Shown one piece after another: positions 26,387 to 36,819 of a stretch of DNA of 64,000 bases. Under the pieces are notes generated by a model, which searched no databases, was not told the origin of the DNA, and saw only the letters and a program-made list of their open reading frames with translations. Origin of the DNA: Gordonia liuliyuniae (GTDB lineage Bacteria > Actinomycetota > Actinomycetes > Mycobacteriales > Mycobacteriaceae); assembly GCF_021739025.1 (NCBI RefSeq), contig NZ_JAKKOT010000005.1:248001-312000 (forward strand). The letters run 5' to 3'. The position numbers were made by a program, and so were the translations under genes. Positions within the stretch are counted from its first letter, which is position 1; each line of letters begins with the position of its first letter.

Positions 26387-27880
26387 TCACTGCTTCTCGA
26401 CAGCGCTCTCGGTGAGCTTCAGGCTCTTATTGGTCCAGTCCCACATCTCGCGGTAGAGCGCGGGGTTGTCGTTGAGCTTCTGGCCGAACGACGGGATCAT
26501 CTCCGTCAGCTTCGGCTTCCAGCCGTCGAAGTGGGCGGTGAAACACTTCTCGAGAATCGAGATCATCGCGGGGACCGCGGTCGACGCGCCCGGCGACGCG
26601 CCGAGCAGGCCCGCCATCGAGCCGTCTTCGGAAGTGACGACGGCCGTGCCGAACTCAAGGCTGCCGCCGAGGCCGTTCTTGCGGATCACCTGGACACGCT
26701 GGCCCGCGGTGATCAGCTCCCAGTCGTCGCCGACCGCCTTCGGAGCGAAGTCCCGGAGTGTGGTCACGCGGTCGTTGAGGCTCGCGGACAGCTCCGAGAT
26801 CAGGTACTTGAGCAGGCCGAACTCCTTCGGCGCGATCGACATCATCGGGAGCAGGTTGCCCGGCTTCACCGACTTCGGCAGGTCCATGACGCCGCCGGTC
26901 TTGAGGAACTTGGGCGACCAGCCGGCATACGGGCCGAACAGCAGCCCCTTGTCGCCGTTGATGACGCGCGTGTCCAGGTGCGGCACCGACATCGGCGGGG
27001 CGCCGACAGCCGCCTGACCGTACACCTTGGCCGAGTGCTCGGCGATGACGTCCGGGTTGGTGCAACGGAAGAACTCGCCGCTGACCGGGAAGCCGCCGAA
27101 GCCCTTGGCCTCCTTGATGCCCGAACGCTGCAGCAGATGCAGTGCGCCGCCGCCTGCGCCGACGAACACGAAACGCGCCTCGACGCGAAGCTTCTCGCCG
27201 GTGCGGGTGTTGCGGATCTTCACGACCCAGCTGCCGTCGGACTGCTTGGTCAGGTTGCGGACCTCATGGCCGAAGTACAGATCGGCGTCGCGTCCGACGT
27301 AATTGAGGAGCTGCTGGGTGAGAGCTCCGAAGTCGACGTCCGTGCCCTGCGTGAACCAGTTGAGGCCCACCGGATCCGAATAGTCGCGGCCCTCACCCAT
27401 CAGCGGGAGACGCTCAGCGAACACATCGTCGTCGTCGATGAACTCCATGCCCTCGAAGACCGTCTGGCTCGACAGGGCGGCGTGACGCTTACGCAGGAAC
27501 TCGACGCCGTCTGCGCCGTGGCAGAAGCTGACGTGCGGGATCGGGTTGATGAACTCGTCCGGGGCGCCGAGGACACCGTTGTCGACGCCGTGCGCCCAGA
27601 ACTGGCGGGACGTCTGGAACTGTTCGTTGATGTTGAGCGCCTTGGTGATGTCGATGTCACCGTTCGCACCGGCCGGGGTGTAGTTGAGCTCGCACAGCGC
27701 CGAGTGGCCGGTGCCCGCGTTGTTCCACGGATCGCTGCTCTCGGCGGCTGCCGCGTCGAGCCGCTCGAAGAGGCTGATCGACCAGTTCGGTTCCAGCTGT
27801 CGGATGAGCGTGCCCAGGGTCGCGCTCATGATTCCGGCGCCGATCAACGCCACGTCCGTCTTGATGACCTTCTGCGACAC
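26387..27880 (-). CDS. mqo: Malate:quinone oxidoreductase
   Basis: Mqo, 497 residues from the GTG at 27880, is a peripheral membrane FAD enzyme that oxidises malate to oxaloacetate and passes electrons to quinone. The N-terminal FAD motif is [15 protein letters not shown], followed by the family signatures [16 protein letters not shown] and [25 protein letters not shown]. The frame is open up to an ATG at 27955, but those 25 extra residues ([17 protein letters not shown] and so on) do not look like the family and a GGAAGAG purine run precedes the GTG. It diverges from the first alpha/beta hydrolase. Confidence 0.93.
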   Translation of the reverse strand: MSQKVIKTDVALIGAGIMSATLGTLIRQLEPNWSISLFERLDAAAAESSDPWNNAGTGHSALCELNYTPAGANGDIDITKALNINEQFQTSRQFWAHGVDNGVLGAPDEFINPIPHVSFCHGADGVEFLRKRHAALSSQTVFEGMEFIDDDDVFAERLPLMGEGRDYSDPVGLNWFTQGTDVDFGALTQQLLNYVGRDADLYFGHEVRNLTKQSDGSWVVKIRNTRTGEKLRVEARFVFVGAGGGALHLLQRSGIKEAKGFGGFPVSGEFFRCTNPDVIAEHSAKVYGQAAVGAPPMSVPHLDTRVINGDKGLLFGPYAGWSPKFLKTGGVMDLPKSVKPGNLLPMMSIAPKEFGLLKYLISELSASLNDRVTTLRDFAPKAVGDDWELITAGQRVQVIRKNGLGGSLEFGTAVVTSEDGSMAGLLGASPGASTAVPAMISILEKCFTAHFDGWKPKLTEMIPSFGQKLNDNPALYREMWDWTNKSLKLTESAVEKQ

Positions 27881-28019
27881 GCTGCTGCTCTCTTCCGCCC
27901 TCGGGGTGCCTGGCTGCCTCTCCGCGTACCACCGCGGAGATTCTTCGACAGTCATTGTTCACCATCGCGCGTTGACACGTCGCATCGGTGCACGCAAATG
28001 TGTCGTGAGCGACAAGCCT

Positions 28020-28025
28020 TAGAGT
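28020..28025 (+). promoter_or_regulatory. -10 element, leaderless hydrolase-mtr transcript
   Basis: TAGAGT ends 6 nt before the GTG at 28032. Confidence 0.5.
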
Positions 28026-28031
28026 AGGGGC

Positions 28032-29030
28032 GTGATCACCGACTGGCGACCCGATGAATTCCTTGAGGGCTACGAGGTCCGCACCCTCCCACTCACCCCC
28101 GACCCCGACGGTGAAGACCCGATCAACGCGCACCTGGTCCGCAAACCGGGCGCCGTCGATACGCCGCGCGGCGCCGTCCTCTATGTGCACGGCTTCACCG
28201 ACTACTTCTTCCAGACCGAGTTGGCCGACTTCTTCCACGAGCGCGGCTTCGCCTTCTACGCGTTGGACTTGCGCAAGTGCGGCCGGTCGTTGTCGGCCCA
28301 ACACTCTCCGCACTACACCAGCGACCTCGCCTACTACGACGAGGAACTGGGAACTGCGCTCGACATCGTCACCGACGAGGTGAGCGCTGCGGGCGGATCC
28401 CCGCAGGTCATCGTCGCCGCGCATTCGACGGGCGGGCTCGTCGCCCCGCTGTGGCTCGACCGGCTCCGCACCGACGATCCCGAACGGCACGGCCATGTGA
28501 TCGGTCTGCTCTTGAACAGTCCGTGGCTCGACCTGCAGGGTGATCCGAGGCTTCGGACGGCTGCCGCGGGCAGGCTGATCTCGGCGGTCGGATCGGTCCG
28601 CGGCAAGCAGGAGATTCCGCGGCCGTCGTCGTCGGCGTACGGCGACAGCCTCCACTCGGATGCCCACGGCGAGTGGACGTACGACCTCGTCCGCAAGCCG
28701 CTGGGCGGGTTCCCTGCGACGTTCGGCTGGATGACGGCCGTCCGCGCAGGACACCGGAAGGTGCACGGCGGCATCAACGTCGGCGTGCCGACGCTCGTCC
28801 TTCGATCGGACAAGTCGGCATTCCACGGGCGCTACGATCCCGCGGTCGACACCGCCGACTGCGTGCTCGACGTGAAACAAATCGCGCAGTGGTCCGGTTG
28901 TCTCGGCGAGCGGGTTCTCGCGGTCGCGGTACCCGACGCCCGCCACGACGTGTTCCTGTCGATCGAACGCGTCCGCACAACCGCGTACGCAGAGGTCGAC
29001 CGGTGGATGGAAAGCGAGTTCGAACAGTGA
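28032..29030 (+). CDS. Alpha/beta hydrolase, lysophospholipase-like (Rv2854-like)
   Basis: A 332-residue serine hydrolase. The oxyanion strand reads [36 protein letters not shown], close to monoacylglycerol lipases and lysophospholipases; the nucleophile elbow is AHSTGG near residue 135 and the catalytic His is in PDARHDVF near residue 305. No signal peptide is seen. It matches Rv2854, which likewise precedes mtr. Its stop overlaps the mtr start by 4 bp (GTGA), so the two are co-translated. The physiological ester is unknown. Confidence 0.85.
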   Translation: MITDWRPDEFLEGYEVRTLPLTPDPDGEDPINAHLVRKPGAVDTPRGAVLYVHGFTDYFFQTELADFFHERGFAFYALDLRKCGRSLSAQHSPHYTSDLAYYDEELGTALDIVTDEVSAAGGSPQVIVAAHSTGGLVAPLWLDRLRTDDPERHGHVIGLLLNSPWLDLQGDPRLRTAAAGRLISAVGSVRGKQEIPRPSSSAYGDSLHSDAHGEWTYDLVRKPLGGFPATFGWMTAVRAGHRKVHGGINVGVPTLVLRSDKSAFHGRYDPAVDTADCVLDVKQIAQWSGCLGERVLAVAVPDARHDVFLSIERVRTTAYAEVDRWMESEFEQ

Positions 29031-30436
29031 CACTGCAAGCAGGTACGGCTCAGGTCGATCTGGCGATCATCGGGGCGGGCAGCGGCAACTCGGTCCCCGA
29101 CGAACGATTCGACGCGACGAGCATCGCCATCTTCGAGGAGGGACTGTTCGGCGGAACGTGCATGAACGTCGGTTGTATCCCGACCAAGATGTTCGTCTAC
29201 GCCGCGGACATCGCGGCCGCCGCCCGCGAATCCGGCAAATACGGGGTCGACGCTCGCGTGGAGGCCGTCGACTGGCCCGCCATCGTCGCCCGCGTGTTCG
29301 GTCGCATCGACCCGATCGAGGCGGGCGGACGCGAGTACCGCGTCGACCGCTGCGAGAACGTGACGGTCTACGCGAGCCACGTGGTCTTCGACGGACGCGA
29401 CGACGAGACCGGACGTTACCGACTGCTCACCGCGGACGGCGACGTCGTGCTGGCGACCGAGGTCGTCATCGCGGCGGGCGCGCGCAGCGACATCCCCGAG
29501 GTGATCGCCACATCGGGTGTCCCGTTCCACACCAACGCCGACGTCATGCGTCTCCCCGAACTGCCGAAACGGCTGGCGATCCTCGGCAGTGGCTACATCG
29601 CCGCCGAGTTCGCCCACGTCTTCTCGGCACTCGGCACCCAGGTGTCGGTCATCGCACGCGGCCCGAAGCTGCTGCGGGCCCTCGACTCCGACATCGCCGA
29701 CCGGTTCACTGACGTCGCGTCGACGCTGTGGGACGTCCGCCTCGACTCGCCGGTCACCGCGGCGTCACAGCTGCCCGACGGCGGGATCCGGCTCGAGTTC
29801 GCCGACGGTGGGTCGCTCGACGCCGACTCACTCCTGGTCGCGACCGGACGGACCCCGAACGGGGACCTGCTCGGACTGGAGAGCATCGGAATCGATCTCA
29901 CCGACGACGGCCGGGTCCCCGTCGACGCGCACGGGCGCACCCCGGCGCGCGGCGTGTGGGCGCTCGGCGACGTCAGTTCGCCGTACCAGCTCAAACACGT
30001 CGCCAACCACGAGCAGCGCGTCGTGCAAGGCAACCTGTTGAAGGGTTGGGACGCCGCCGACCTCGATGCGTTCGACTATCGGGCTGTCCCGGCCGCGGTG
30101 TTCACGCATCCGCAGATCGCGACTGTCGGCCTCACCGAGGACGCGGCTCGCGCACAGGGCTTCGACATCACGGTCAAGGTGCAGAACTACGGCGATGTCG
30201 CGTACGGGTGGGCGATGGAGGACACCGTCGGCGTCTGCAAGGTGATCGCCGAACGCGGAACCGGCCGGATCCTCGGCGCCCACCTGCTCGGCGCACAGGC
30301 GTCGTCGATCATCCAACCGGTGATCCAGGCGATGAGCTTCGGTCTCACCGCCCACGAGATGGCGCGCGGCCAGTACTGGATTCACCCGGCCCTCCCCGAG
30401 GTCGTCGAGAACGCTCTGCTCGGGTTGGACATCTGA
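29027..30436 (+). CDS. mtr: Mycothione reductase
   Basis: Mtr, 469 residues from the GTG at 29027, reduces mycothiol disulfide with NADPH in the actinobacterial thiol cycle. The FAD motif is [11 protein letters not shown] (residues 11-21), the redox-active disulfide [13 protein letters not shown] has C45 and C50, the NADPH motif is [13 protein letters not shown] near residue 185, and the C-terminal dimer motif ends [13 protein letters not shown] with the catalytic His-Glu pair. It is slightly longer than M. tuberculosis Mtr at the N-terminus. A hairpin and an 18-bp tandem repeat follow its stop. Confidence 0.95.
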   Translation: MTLQAGTAQVDLAIIGAGSGNSVPDERFDATSIAIFEEGLFGGTCMNVGCIPTKMFVYAADIAAAARESGKYGVDARVEAVDWPAIVARVFGRIDPIEAGGREYRVDRCENVTVYASHVVFDGRDDETGRYRLLTADGDVVLATEVVIAAGARSDIPEVIATSGVPFHTNADVMRLPELPKRLAILGSGYIAAEFAHVFSALGTQVSVIARGPKLLRALDSDIADRFTDVASTLWDVRLDSPVTAASQLPDGGIRLEFADGGSLDADSLLVATGRTPNGDLLGLESIGIDLTDDGRVPVDAHGRTPARGVWALGDVSSPYQLKHVANHEQRVVQGNLLKGWDAADLDAFDYRAVPAAVFTHPQIATVGLTEDAARAQGFDITVKVQNYGDVAYGWAMEDTVGVCKVIAERGTGRILGAHLLGAQASSIIQPVIQAMSFGLTAHEMARGQYWIHPALPEVVENALLGLDI

Positions 30437-30442
30437 GGCTCA

Positions 30443-30464
30443 CGCGAGTCTGGGGATACTCGCG
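30443..30464. terminator. Hairpin after mtr
   Basis: CGCGAGT (30443-30449), an 8-nt loop and ACTCGCG (30458-30464) form a perfect 7-bp stem 7 nt beyond the mtr stop. There is no T-tract, so it would be a non-canonical terminator. Its right arm lies in the first 18-bp repeat and each following repeat can form a similar stem with one G-T pair. Confidence 0.45.
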
Positions 30465-30530
30465 GGTGTGGGGATACTCGCGGGTGTGGGGATACTCGCG
30501 GGTGTGGGGATACTCGCGGGTGTGGGGATA
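30451..30530. repeat. 4.4 x 18-bp tandem repeat between convergent genes
   Basis: TGGGGATACTCGCGGGTG occurs four times without change (30451-30468, 30469-30486, 30487-30504, 30505-30522) with a partial fifth copy. It fills the gap between the mtr stop and the stop of the convergent hydrolase at 30543. Confidence 0.95.
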
Positions 30531-30542
30531 GCGGCCGGTCCC

Positions 30543-31370
30543 TCAGAACAGACTCGAGCGCAGCGCGATCTCGCTGGCCACGGCGGCCGGAGCGTTCTGC
30601 GGCACCCAGTGGTCGACGCCGGTCACCACCGAGAAGCGGTAGTCGCCGTACGCGTATCGCCCGCTGAGCTCGGCCTGGTCGCGGCCCAACGCACTGTCGG
30701 CGTCGCTCCACACCATGGTCGTCGGGATCTCGACGGGCGGGCACGCCAACTTGGTCGCGATGTCGCCGGTGAAGTTGGCGCGATACCAGTTGAGCGGGCC
30801 GGTGAGGGCTCCCGGCTCGAGCAGCGGCTCGAGTTCGGCGTCGGTGACCCCGGACGCGCGCAGGCGTGCGCCGCCGTCGGCGGCGATCGTGTCCTCGGCG
30901 TCGGGTGCGACGAACAATTTGATGTACGACGACCGTTCGCGCTGATCGTCGCTGCCGGCGAGTGCGTCGCGCATCGCCGACGGGTGCCCGGTGCTGATCG
31001 CGACGAGGCTGGTGAACCGGCCCGGGTTGTTCGCGGCGAGATGCCATGCGACGATCCCGCCCCAGTCGTGGCCGACGACCATCGAGTACGCGATGTTCAG
31101 ATGGCCGAGGATCGCGAGGACGTCGCCGGTCAACTTGTCGAGGGTGTAGGCGTCGACGCCCTCCGGTCGCGCACCCGGGCTGTAGCCGCGCTGGTCGATG
31201 GTCACCGTCCGCATACCCGACTCGTGCAGTCGCGGGATCACCTCGTCCCAGCACCGCGAGTCCACCGGGAAGCCGTGTAGAAGCACGGCGACCGGTCCGC
31301 GGGCCGGTCCGGACAGTCGTACGTCGAAGCTCAGGCCGTCATGGTCGATGGTCAGATGTTCGGTCTCCAC
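30543..31370 (-). CDS. Alpha/beta hydrolase, epoxide-hydrolase-like
   Basis: A 275-residue alpha/beta hydrolase. The oxyanion motif is [15 protein letters not shown], the nucleophile elbow is GHDWGG with an Asp nucleophile (near residue 103), and the likely catalytic His is in [12 protein letters not shown] near residue 255. An Asp nucleophile points to epoxide hydrolases or haloacid/haloalkane dehalogenases rather than esterases. The GTG start lies 32 bp inside the 3' end of cobQ, and a TATCCT element at leaderless distance lies inside cobQ, so it can be transcribed separately from cobQ. Confidence 0.8.
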   Translation of the reverse strand: METEHLTIDHDGLSFDVRLSGPARGPVAVLLHGFPVDSRCWDEVIPRLHESGMRTVTIDQRGYSPGARPEGVDAYTLDKLTGDVLAILGHLNIAYSMVVGHDWGGIVAWHLAANNPGRFTSLVAISTGHPSAMRDALAGSDDQRERSSYIKLFVAPDAEDTIAADGGARLRASGVTDAELEPLLEPGALTGPLNWYRANFTGDIATKLACPPVEIPTTMVWSDADSALGRDQAELSGRYAYGDYRFSVVTGVDHWVPQNAPAAVASEIALRSSLF

Positions 31371-32907
31371 TCAGCCAGGATAGGACGGTCGGCATCGACC
31401 CTGCACCGCCCGCCAGCAATCGGTGGACAGCTCTCATGTCGAGGTGGGTTGTGACGAGGTCGGCCATCGCGTCGAGTTGTCGTTCACGCACTGCGCGAGT
31501 CGAGAGTCCGGGCGCGGGCGCGAAGGCGTCCTTCCCGACCGCGCGCGCCACGTCGAGCAGGTAGTCGCGGCGGAAGTCGTCGGCCTCGAACAGGCCGTGA
31601 CAGTGGGTTCCGGCGACGACGCCCGACCGCGCTCCTTCCGGGCCGGTCTCGTCGTCGACGAGCCACGTCCGTTCACCGTTGCGGACGGCGACACCGTGAT
31701 GGATCTCGTATCCGGACACGGCGGCCGATCCGGCCCCGACGGACTTTCGGCTGTGCCCGGAGAACCGGCGCAGCGTCTTCGCGGTACGGAACTCGATGTC
31801 GACGTCGAGGAGACCGAGTCCGTCGACCGCTCCCCGACCGGACTCGACCGAGTCGACGATCCGTCGGCTCAGCATCTGGAAACCGCCGCACACGCCGAGG
31901 ACGGGCCGCCCCGACTGTGCGCGTTCGACCACCGCGTCGGCGAGTCCCCTCTCCCGGAGCCAGTCGAGGTCGTCGACGCTCGCGCGGGAGCCGGGCAGCA
32001 CGACGAGGTCGGCAGCGCGCACGGAGGACGGATCGTCGACCCACGTCACGTCGACGTCTGGTTCGCAGGCGAGCGCTTCGACGTCGGTGGTGTTCGAGGT
32101 GCGGGGCAACCGGATGGCCGCGACTGCCAACCGAGGTCCGCCCGAGTACGCCGTCCGTCCGCCGACACGACGTCCCACCGGGGAGGCCAGCGAGTCCTCG
32201 GCGTCGATCCACAGGTCGTCCGCGAACGGCAGCACCCCGAGCGTCGGGCGGCCGGTGCGCTCACGAATCGTGTCCAGTCCGGGCGCCAGGAGCGACGGGT
32301 CCCCGCGGAACTTGTTGACGACGAAGCCTGCGATGAGCGCCTGGTCGGCGGGTTCCAGTAGCGCTAGCGTCCCGAACAGGTGCGCGAGCGAACCGCCACG
32401 ATCGATGTCGGTGACCACCAGCACCGGGATGTGTGCGGCGCGGGCCAACCCCATGTTCGCGATGTCGGTGGCCCGCAGGTTCACTTCGGCGACCGAACCG
32501 GCGCCCTCACAGATCACCACGTCGAACTCGTCACGGAGGGACGACAGCTCGGCGGCGACGACGTCCGCGAGTTCGGCGCGACGCGCGTGGTAGTCGACGG
32601 CCCCCACGTCGCCGTAGGGGCGGCCGCGGACGATCACGTGCGACCGGCGGTCACTGCCCGGCTTCAGGAGCACCGGGTTGAACCGGGTGTCGGGCAGCAA
32701 ACCGCATGCGGTCGCCTGCAGCGCCTGCGCGCGCCCGATCTCGCCGCCGTCGAGGGTGAGCGCCGAATTGTTCGACATGTTCTGCGCTTTGAACGGCGCC
32801 ACTCGGACACCGTCGCGAGCCAGCGCACGGCACAGGCCGGCGACGATCAGGCTCTTTCCGGCGTCACTGCTGGTCCCGCCCACCAGCAACGCGCCGGCCG
32901 CTGTCAC
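31339..32907 (-). CDS. cobQ: Adenosylcobyric acid synthase
   Basis: CobQ, 522 residues, amidates the b, d, e and g side chains of adenosylcobyrinic acid a,c-diamide. The N-terminal ATPase has [18 protein letters not shown] (residues 10 on) and [13 protein letters not shown]; the amidotransferase domain has [16 protein letters not shown], the nucleophile in [11 protein letters not shown] and the late GYEIHHG. It extends the cobalamin set, separated from cobO-cobB by about 7 kb of unrelated genes. Its 3' end overlaps the next hydrolase by 32 bp, and map lies 13 bp upstream. Confidence 0.95.
   Translation of the reverse strand: MTAAGALLVGGTSSDAGKSLIVAGLCRALARDGVRVAPFKAQNMSNNSALTLDGGEIGRAQALQATACGLLPDTRFNPVLLKPGSDRRSHVIVRGRPYGDVGAVDYHARRAELADVVAAELSSLRDEFDVVICEGAGSVAEVNLRATDIANMGLARAAHIPVLVVTDIDRGGSLAHLFGTLALLEPADQALIAGFVVNKFRGDPSLLAPGLDTIRERTGRPTLGVLPFADDLWIDAEDSLASPVGRRVGGRTAYSGGPRLAVAAIRLPRTSNTTDVEALACEPDVDVTWVDDPSSVRAADLVVLPGSRASVDDLDWLRERGLADAVVERAQSGRPVLGVCGGFQMLSRRIVDSVESGRGAVDGLGLLDVDIEFRTAKTLRRFSGHSRKSVGAGSAAVSGYEIHHGVAVRNGERTWLVDDETGPEGARSGVVAGTHCHGLFEADDFRRDYLLDVARAVGKDAFAPAPGLSTRAVRERQLDAMADLVTTHLDMRAVHRLLAGGAGSMPTVLSWLSGDRTSDHRP
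31377..31382 (-). promoter_or_regulatory. -10 element inside cobQ for the downstream hydrolase
   Basis: On the minus strand TATCCT ends 6 nt before the GTG at 31370. It lies within the cobQ coding sequence. Confidence 0.5.
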
Positions 32908-32920
32908 GACTCGCCCGGAT

Positions 32921-33784
32921 TCACGCGTCGGGCAGGGTGAGGACTTCGGCGCCGGTGTCGGTGACGACGAGCGTGTGCTCGAACTGAGCGGTCCACTTCC
33001 GGTCGGCGGTGACGACGGTCCAATCGTCGTCCCACATCTCCCAGTCGAGTCCGCCGAGGTTGATCATCGGCTCGATCGTGAACACCATCCCGGGCTCGAG
33101 GACGGTGTCGACGGCGGGCTGGTCGTAGTGGAGCACGACGAGCCCGTTGTGGAACGTCTCGCCGATGCCGTGGCCGGTGAAGTCACGGACCACGCTGTAC
33201 CCGAACCGGGTCGCGTACGCCTCGATGACGCGGCCGACCACATTCAGCGCACGCCCGGGCTTGACGGCTTTGATGGCGCGCTCGGTGGCGATGCGCGTGC
33301 GCTCGACGAGGTCACGGGCCTCCTGCGACACGTCGCCTGCCAGGAACGTGGCGTTGGTGTCGCCGTGCACCCCGTCGATGTACGCGGTCACGTCGATGTT
33401 GACGATGTCGCCGTCCGCGATCACTGTCGAGTCGGGGATCCCGTGGCAGATCACCTCGTTGAGCGAAGTACAGCACGACTTCGGGAACGCCTTGTAGCCG
33501 AGCGTCGACGGGTAGGCGCCGTGATCGATCATGTACTCGTGGGCGATCCGGTCGAGTTGATCGGTGGTCACTCCCGGCGCGACGGCACGACCGGCCTCGG
33601 CGAGGGCGTTGGCCGCGATCTTCGACGCGACCCGCATCTTCTCGATGGTCTCAGGAGTCTGCACCCACGGCTCATGGCCTTCGTTGACGGTGTCCTTCCA
33701 CGCGTACTCCGGTCGTTCGACGGAGTCGGGCACGGGCAGGATCGGCGAGACGACGCCGGGGGTCAACGGAGCGCGAACTGTCAT
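32921..33784 (-). CDS. map: Methionine aminopeptidase
   Basis: A 287-residue type I methionine aminopeptidase with the N-terminal extension seen in mycobacterial MapB (Rv2861c), including a proline-rich PxxP-containing start. Metal ligands lie in [22 protein letters not shown] (the two Asp), [12 protein letters not shown] (His), FTIEPM (Glu) and QFEHTLVV (Glu). It removes initiator methionine co-translationally. It heads a short transcript with cobQ downstream (13-bp gap) and diverges from hmuT. Confidence 0.95.
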   Translation of the reverse strand: MTVRAPLTPGVVSPILPVPDSVERPEYAWKDTVNEGHEPWVQTPETIEKMRVASKIAANALAEAGRAVAPGVTTDQLDRIAHEYMIDHGAYPSTLGYKAFPKSCCTSLNEVICHGIPDSTVIADGDIVNIDVTAYIDGVHGDTNATFLAGDVSQEARDLVERTRIATERAIKAVKPGRALNVVGRVIEAYATRFGYSVVRDFTGHGIGETFHNGLVVLHYDQPAVDTVLEPGMVFTIEPMINLGGLDWEMWDDDWTVVTADRKWTAQFEHTLVVTDTGAEVLTLPDA

Positions 33785-33858
33785 GCGCTCGATTGTTTCA
33801 CTCGTCGCGGCGGCGACGCCACACAGCCCGGGACCGGCCGGTCAGTGCGACCGGACGC

Positions 33859-33877
33859 TTAGGTAAGGTGGTCCTAA
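33859..33877. promoter_or_regulatory. IdeR/DtxR iron box upstream of hmuT
   Basis: TTAGGTAAGGTGGTCCTAA matches the 19-bp DtxR/IdeR consensus TTAGGTTAGSCTAACCTAA at about 14 positions with both outer arms intact. It contains a TAAGGT -10 element (33864-33869), so iron-loaded repressor would block hmuTUV transcription. Confidence 0.75.
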
Positions 33878-33926
33878 CAGCCGGTTACCGGCGCGAGTTC
33901 ACGAGTGCAGACAGGCGGGTCCGACG

Positions 33927-34925
33927 GTGGTTGACTCTCGACGCATCCACTCGCTCGTCGCCGTTGCGGCGACCGCTCTACTCATCCTCGTCGCCCTGGC
34001 CGGATGCACCACCGAGCCGATCGACACCGGCGCACTGCACTCCGAGTCGACCGCGCCCCTGCGGTCGGGCCCGACCGTCGCCCACATCGCCGACGCCGAT
34101 GTGGTGCCGGTTCAGACCGATCCGCCGGTGTCGGCGCAGTCCGAACGCATCGTCGCGCTCGATCGCAACGGGACGCTCGGCACCATCGTGTACGCGCTCG
34201 GACTCGGGCCGCATGTCGTCGGCCGCGACAAGTCGACGACGTTCCCGTCGGCGCGCGGCGTCCCCGAAGTGACCGACACCGGCCACACGATCAACACCGA
34301 ACGGGTGCTCGACACCGATCCGACGATCGTCCTCACCGGCACCGACGCCAATCCGACGACCGCGGTCGACGCGTTGCGTGACGCCGAGATCGACGTCGTC
34401 ACCTTCGACTCCGAACGATCGGTCGCTACCACGCCGCAGCTGATCCGCGACGTCGCGGACGCTCTCGGCGTCCCAGCGGCAGGCGAGAAGCTCGTCGCGC
34501 GCACGCAGCAGCAGATCGACGCCGCGAAACGATCGATCCCCGATCCGTCGGGTCATCCGACGATCGCCTTCCTGTACATCCGCGGCGAACACCTCATCCT
34601 CATGTCCGGCCCGGACTCCGGAGCCGACGACCTCATCGAACAGCTCGGCGGCGTCGACGCAGGCACCAAAGCCGGGCTGACAGCCGCATTCACCCAGGTG
34701 AGCGCTGAGAAGATGATGAGGGCCGACCCGGACGTGATCCTGGTGATGACCCAGGGCGCCGACTCGGTCGGCGGCATGGACAAGGTGCTGGACCTGCCTG
34801 CCGTCGCGGAGACGAAGGCCGGCCGGGCCAAGCGGATCGTCGCGATGGACGAGACCCAGATCCTCATGTTCGGTCCGGACACCGGCCAGGTGTTGCAGGC
34901 GCTCGCGAGGGCGATCTATGCCTGA
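33927..34925 (+). CDS. hmuT: Hemin-binding lipoprotein of ABC importer
   Basis: A 332-residue substrate-binding lipoprotein. The signal peptide ends in the lipobox LAGC (Cys near residue 27). The core has the Fe/B12-type periplasmic fold and the HmuT-like sequence RIVALDRNGTLGTIVYALGLGPHVVGRDKSTTFP. The family delivers heme to HmuUV; B12 or siderophore are less likely given the sequence style. GTG 33927 gives a normal signal peptide and leaves a leader of about 50 nt after the predicted promoter in the iron box. It overlaps hmuU by 8 bp. Confidence 0.88.
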   Translation: MVDSRRIHSLVAVAATALLILVALAGCTTEPIDTGALHSESTAPLRSGPTVAHIADADVVPVQTDPPVSAQSERIVALDRNGTLGTIVYALGLGPHVVGRDKSTTFPSARGVPEVTDTGHTINTERVLDTDPTIVLTGTDANPTTAVDALRDAEIDVVTFDSERSVATTPQLIRDVADALGVPAAGEKLVARTQQQIDAAKRSIPDPSGHPTIAFLYIRGEHLILMSGPDSGADDLIEQLGGVDAGTKAGLTAAFTQVSAEKMMRADPDVILVMTQGADSVGGMDKVLDLPAVAETKAGRAKRIVAMDETQILMFGPDTGQVLQALARAIYA

Positions 34926-35988
34926 GCACTCGACGCTGCGCACACGGATTCTGAGCGTCTCGCTCAGCCGCACCGTGATCGCCTGCGGCGTCCTCCTCGT
35001 GCTCCTCGCCGTGATCGTCGTGGCGTCGGCGGGCGTCGGCGCGGTGCACGTCCCGCCGTCGGAGGTCCTCGGATCGATCGCTCACCACTGGCATCTGAAC
35101 ATCGGGCCGCTGCCGTCGCACCCGAACGGTGAGAACGCCTTGTGGGTCACCCGGTTTCCGCGCATCGTCCTCGGCCTGCTGGTCGGCGTCGCTCTCGGCG
35201 CGGCGGGCTGCCTGCTGCAGGGGATGCTGTCCAATCCGCTCGCCGAGCCGGGCATCATCGGCATCTCGTCCGGTGCGGCGGTCGGCGCCTGCCTGATGAT
35301 CGTGATCGGCGGCACCGGCACCAACGGCTGGGCGATCGCGGGCGCCGCCGGGCTGTTCGGGCTGCTCACCACGTTCGCCGTCTACACCTTGAGCATGCGT
35401 GACGGCGCGTCGTCGACGGTGATGCTCGTGTTGACCGGCATCGCGGTGAACGCGTTCGCGCTCGGAATCATCGCCTACCTCACCTATGTGGCGAGCACTG
35501 CCGCACGCGAGCAGATCGTGTTCTGGCAGCTCGGGTCGCTGGCAGGCAACGTGACGTGGGATCAGGTCAAGATCGTCGCGCCGCTCGTCGTCGCCGGTGT
35601 GGCCGGTGGGATGGCGCTGGTCCGCAAACTCGATCTCCTCGCGCTCGGCGAGGTGCAGGCAGCGGCGCTCGGCATCAAGGTCGAGGTGGTGCGGCGACAG
35701 GTGATCGTGCTGGTCGCGATCCTGACAGCCGCCGGGGTCGCATTCACCGGCATCCTGATGTTCGTCGGCCTGATCGTCCCGCACGTGATGCGGTTGATCG
35801 TCGGACCGCGGCACGCCGTCCTGCTTCCGGCCAGCGCGCTCGGCGGTGCGCTCGTGGTGGCCGCCGCCGACCTCGCGGCCCGCACCCTCACCGCGGGAGA
35901 GCTCCCGCTCGGCATGCTGACGTCGTTGATCGGCGGTCCGGCGTTCTTCATCCTGCTGCGTCGACGGAGCGCGGGGGCGGGCTGGTGA
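34918..35988 (+). CDS. hmuU: Hemin ABC transporter permease
   Basis: A 356-residue FecCD/BtuC-family permease with about nine to ten transmembrane segments. The conserved GAAGCLLQGMLSNPLAEPGIIGISSGAAVGA segment near residue 95 and the ATPase-coupling region (LGEVQAAALGI) are present. It moves heme through the membrane with HmuT and HmuV. It starts within the last codons of hmuT and its stop overlaps the hmuV start, so all three are translated in tandem. Confidence 0.93.
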   Translation: MPEHSTLRTRILSVSLSRTVIACGVLLVLLAVIVVASAGVGAVHVPPSEVLGSIAHHWHLNIGPLPSHPNGENALWVTRFPRIVLGLLVGVALGAAGCLLQGMLSNPLAEPGIIGISSGAAVGACLMIVIGGTGTNGWAIAGAAGLFGLLTTFAVYTLSMRDGASSTVMLVLTGIAVNAFALGIIAYLTYVASTAAREQIVFWQLGSLAGNVTWDQVKIVAPLVVAGVAGGMALVRKLDLLALGEVQAAALGIKVEVVRRQVIVLVAILTAAGVAFTGILMFVGLIVPHVMRLIVGPRHAVLLPASALGGALVVAAADLAARTLTAGELPLGMLTSLIGGPAFFILLRRRSAGAGW

Positions 35989-36773
35989 ACGACGCGACCC
36001 GCCCCGGAGCCCCGATCCTCGTCGAGGACGTCAGCATCGAGCTGGGCCACCGCGTCGTGGTCCGCGACGTGACGTTCGACGTCGCACCCGGCGAACTCGT
36101 CGCGCTCGTCGGACCGAACGGGTGCGGCAAGTCGACGCTGCTGTCGGCTATCTCCGGCATCCGATCCCCCGCCGCGGGCCGCGTGATGATCGGCGCCGAC
36201 GACGTCGCGCACGCCGACGCGCGTTCACTCGCGCGACTGCGGTCACTGGTCACCCAGTCGAACCGACTGGACACGCCCTTCACCGTTCGCGAGGTCGTCG
36301 AGATGGGCCGCTATCCGTGGACGCGGATGCCCGAGGCCCTGCGCTCGGAGGACCTGATCGACGCGGCGATCTCCGAGTGCTCGCTCGACGACCTCGTCGA
36401 CCGGCCGTTCGCCCACCTGTCCGGCGGGCAGCAGGCGCGCGTATCACTCGCCAGGGCTCTCGCCCAGGACACGCCGGTCCTGCTGCTCGACGAGCCGACC
36501 GCGGCCCTCGACATCGGACACAGCGAGCAGGTCCTGTCGATCCTGTCCGCGCGGGCGTCGGCCGGAGCCACCGTGCTGCTGGTGGTCCACGACTTGTCGT
36601 TGGCCGCCGCCTACGCCGACCGGGTCGCCGTCATGAAGGACGGTCGGGTGCGGGCGATCGGCCCGGTCGCCGACGTGATGACCGAGGACTTGTTGACCGA
36701 CACCTACGACCATCCGGTGATGGTGTTCGATCACCCGGAGACCGGCGAACGGATGATCGTCCCCCGCCGGTGA
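35985..36773 (+). CDS. hmuV: Hemin ABC transporter ATPase
   Basis: A 262-residue ABC ATPase. Walker A is GPNGCGKSTLL near residue 43, the signature LSGGQQARVSLARAL near residue 145, Walker B VLLLDEPTAALD near residue 165 and the switch His in VVHDLSLA. I chose GTG 35985, which overlaps the hmuU stop (GTGA), because the frame upstream is the shadow of hmuU. It completes the heme importer under the iron box. It converges on the Pro-rich membrane protein gene with a 46-bp gap containing no clear terminator. Confidence 0.94.
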   Translation: MNDATRPGAPILVEDVSIELGHRVVVRDVTFDVAPGELVALVGPNGCGKSTLLSAISGIRSPAAGRVMIGADDVAHADARSLARLRSLVTQSNRLDTPFTVREVVEMGRYPWTRMPEALRSEDLIDAAISECSLDDLVDRPFAHLSGGQQARVSLARALAQDTPVLLLDEPTAALDIGHSEQVLSILSARASAGATVLLVVHDLSLAAAYADRVAVMKDGRVRAIGPVADVMTEDLLTDTYDHPVMVFDHPETGERMIVPRR

Positions 36774-36819
36774 TTGCCACTGGTGAATCCCGTCAGGTGA
36801 CCCGGCCGGTGCTTCCCCG

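Noticed and set aside
26093-28027. 644-codon plus-strand frame opposite mqo
   Set aside because: Mqo is unmistakable on the minus strand; the opposite frame has no recognisable domain or start signals.
30451-30530. Array of identical 18-bp repeats as a possible CRISPR
   Set aside because: There are no spacers: the units are directly adjacent, and no cas genes are near.
36776-36800. GCCACTGG sequence recalling a cobalamin riboswitch element near a transporter gene
   Set aside because: It lies at the 3' end of hmuV between convergent genes, the other conserved B12-box elements are absent and no B12 gene lies downstream.
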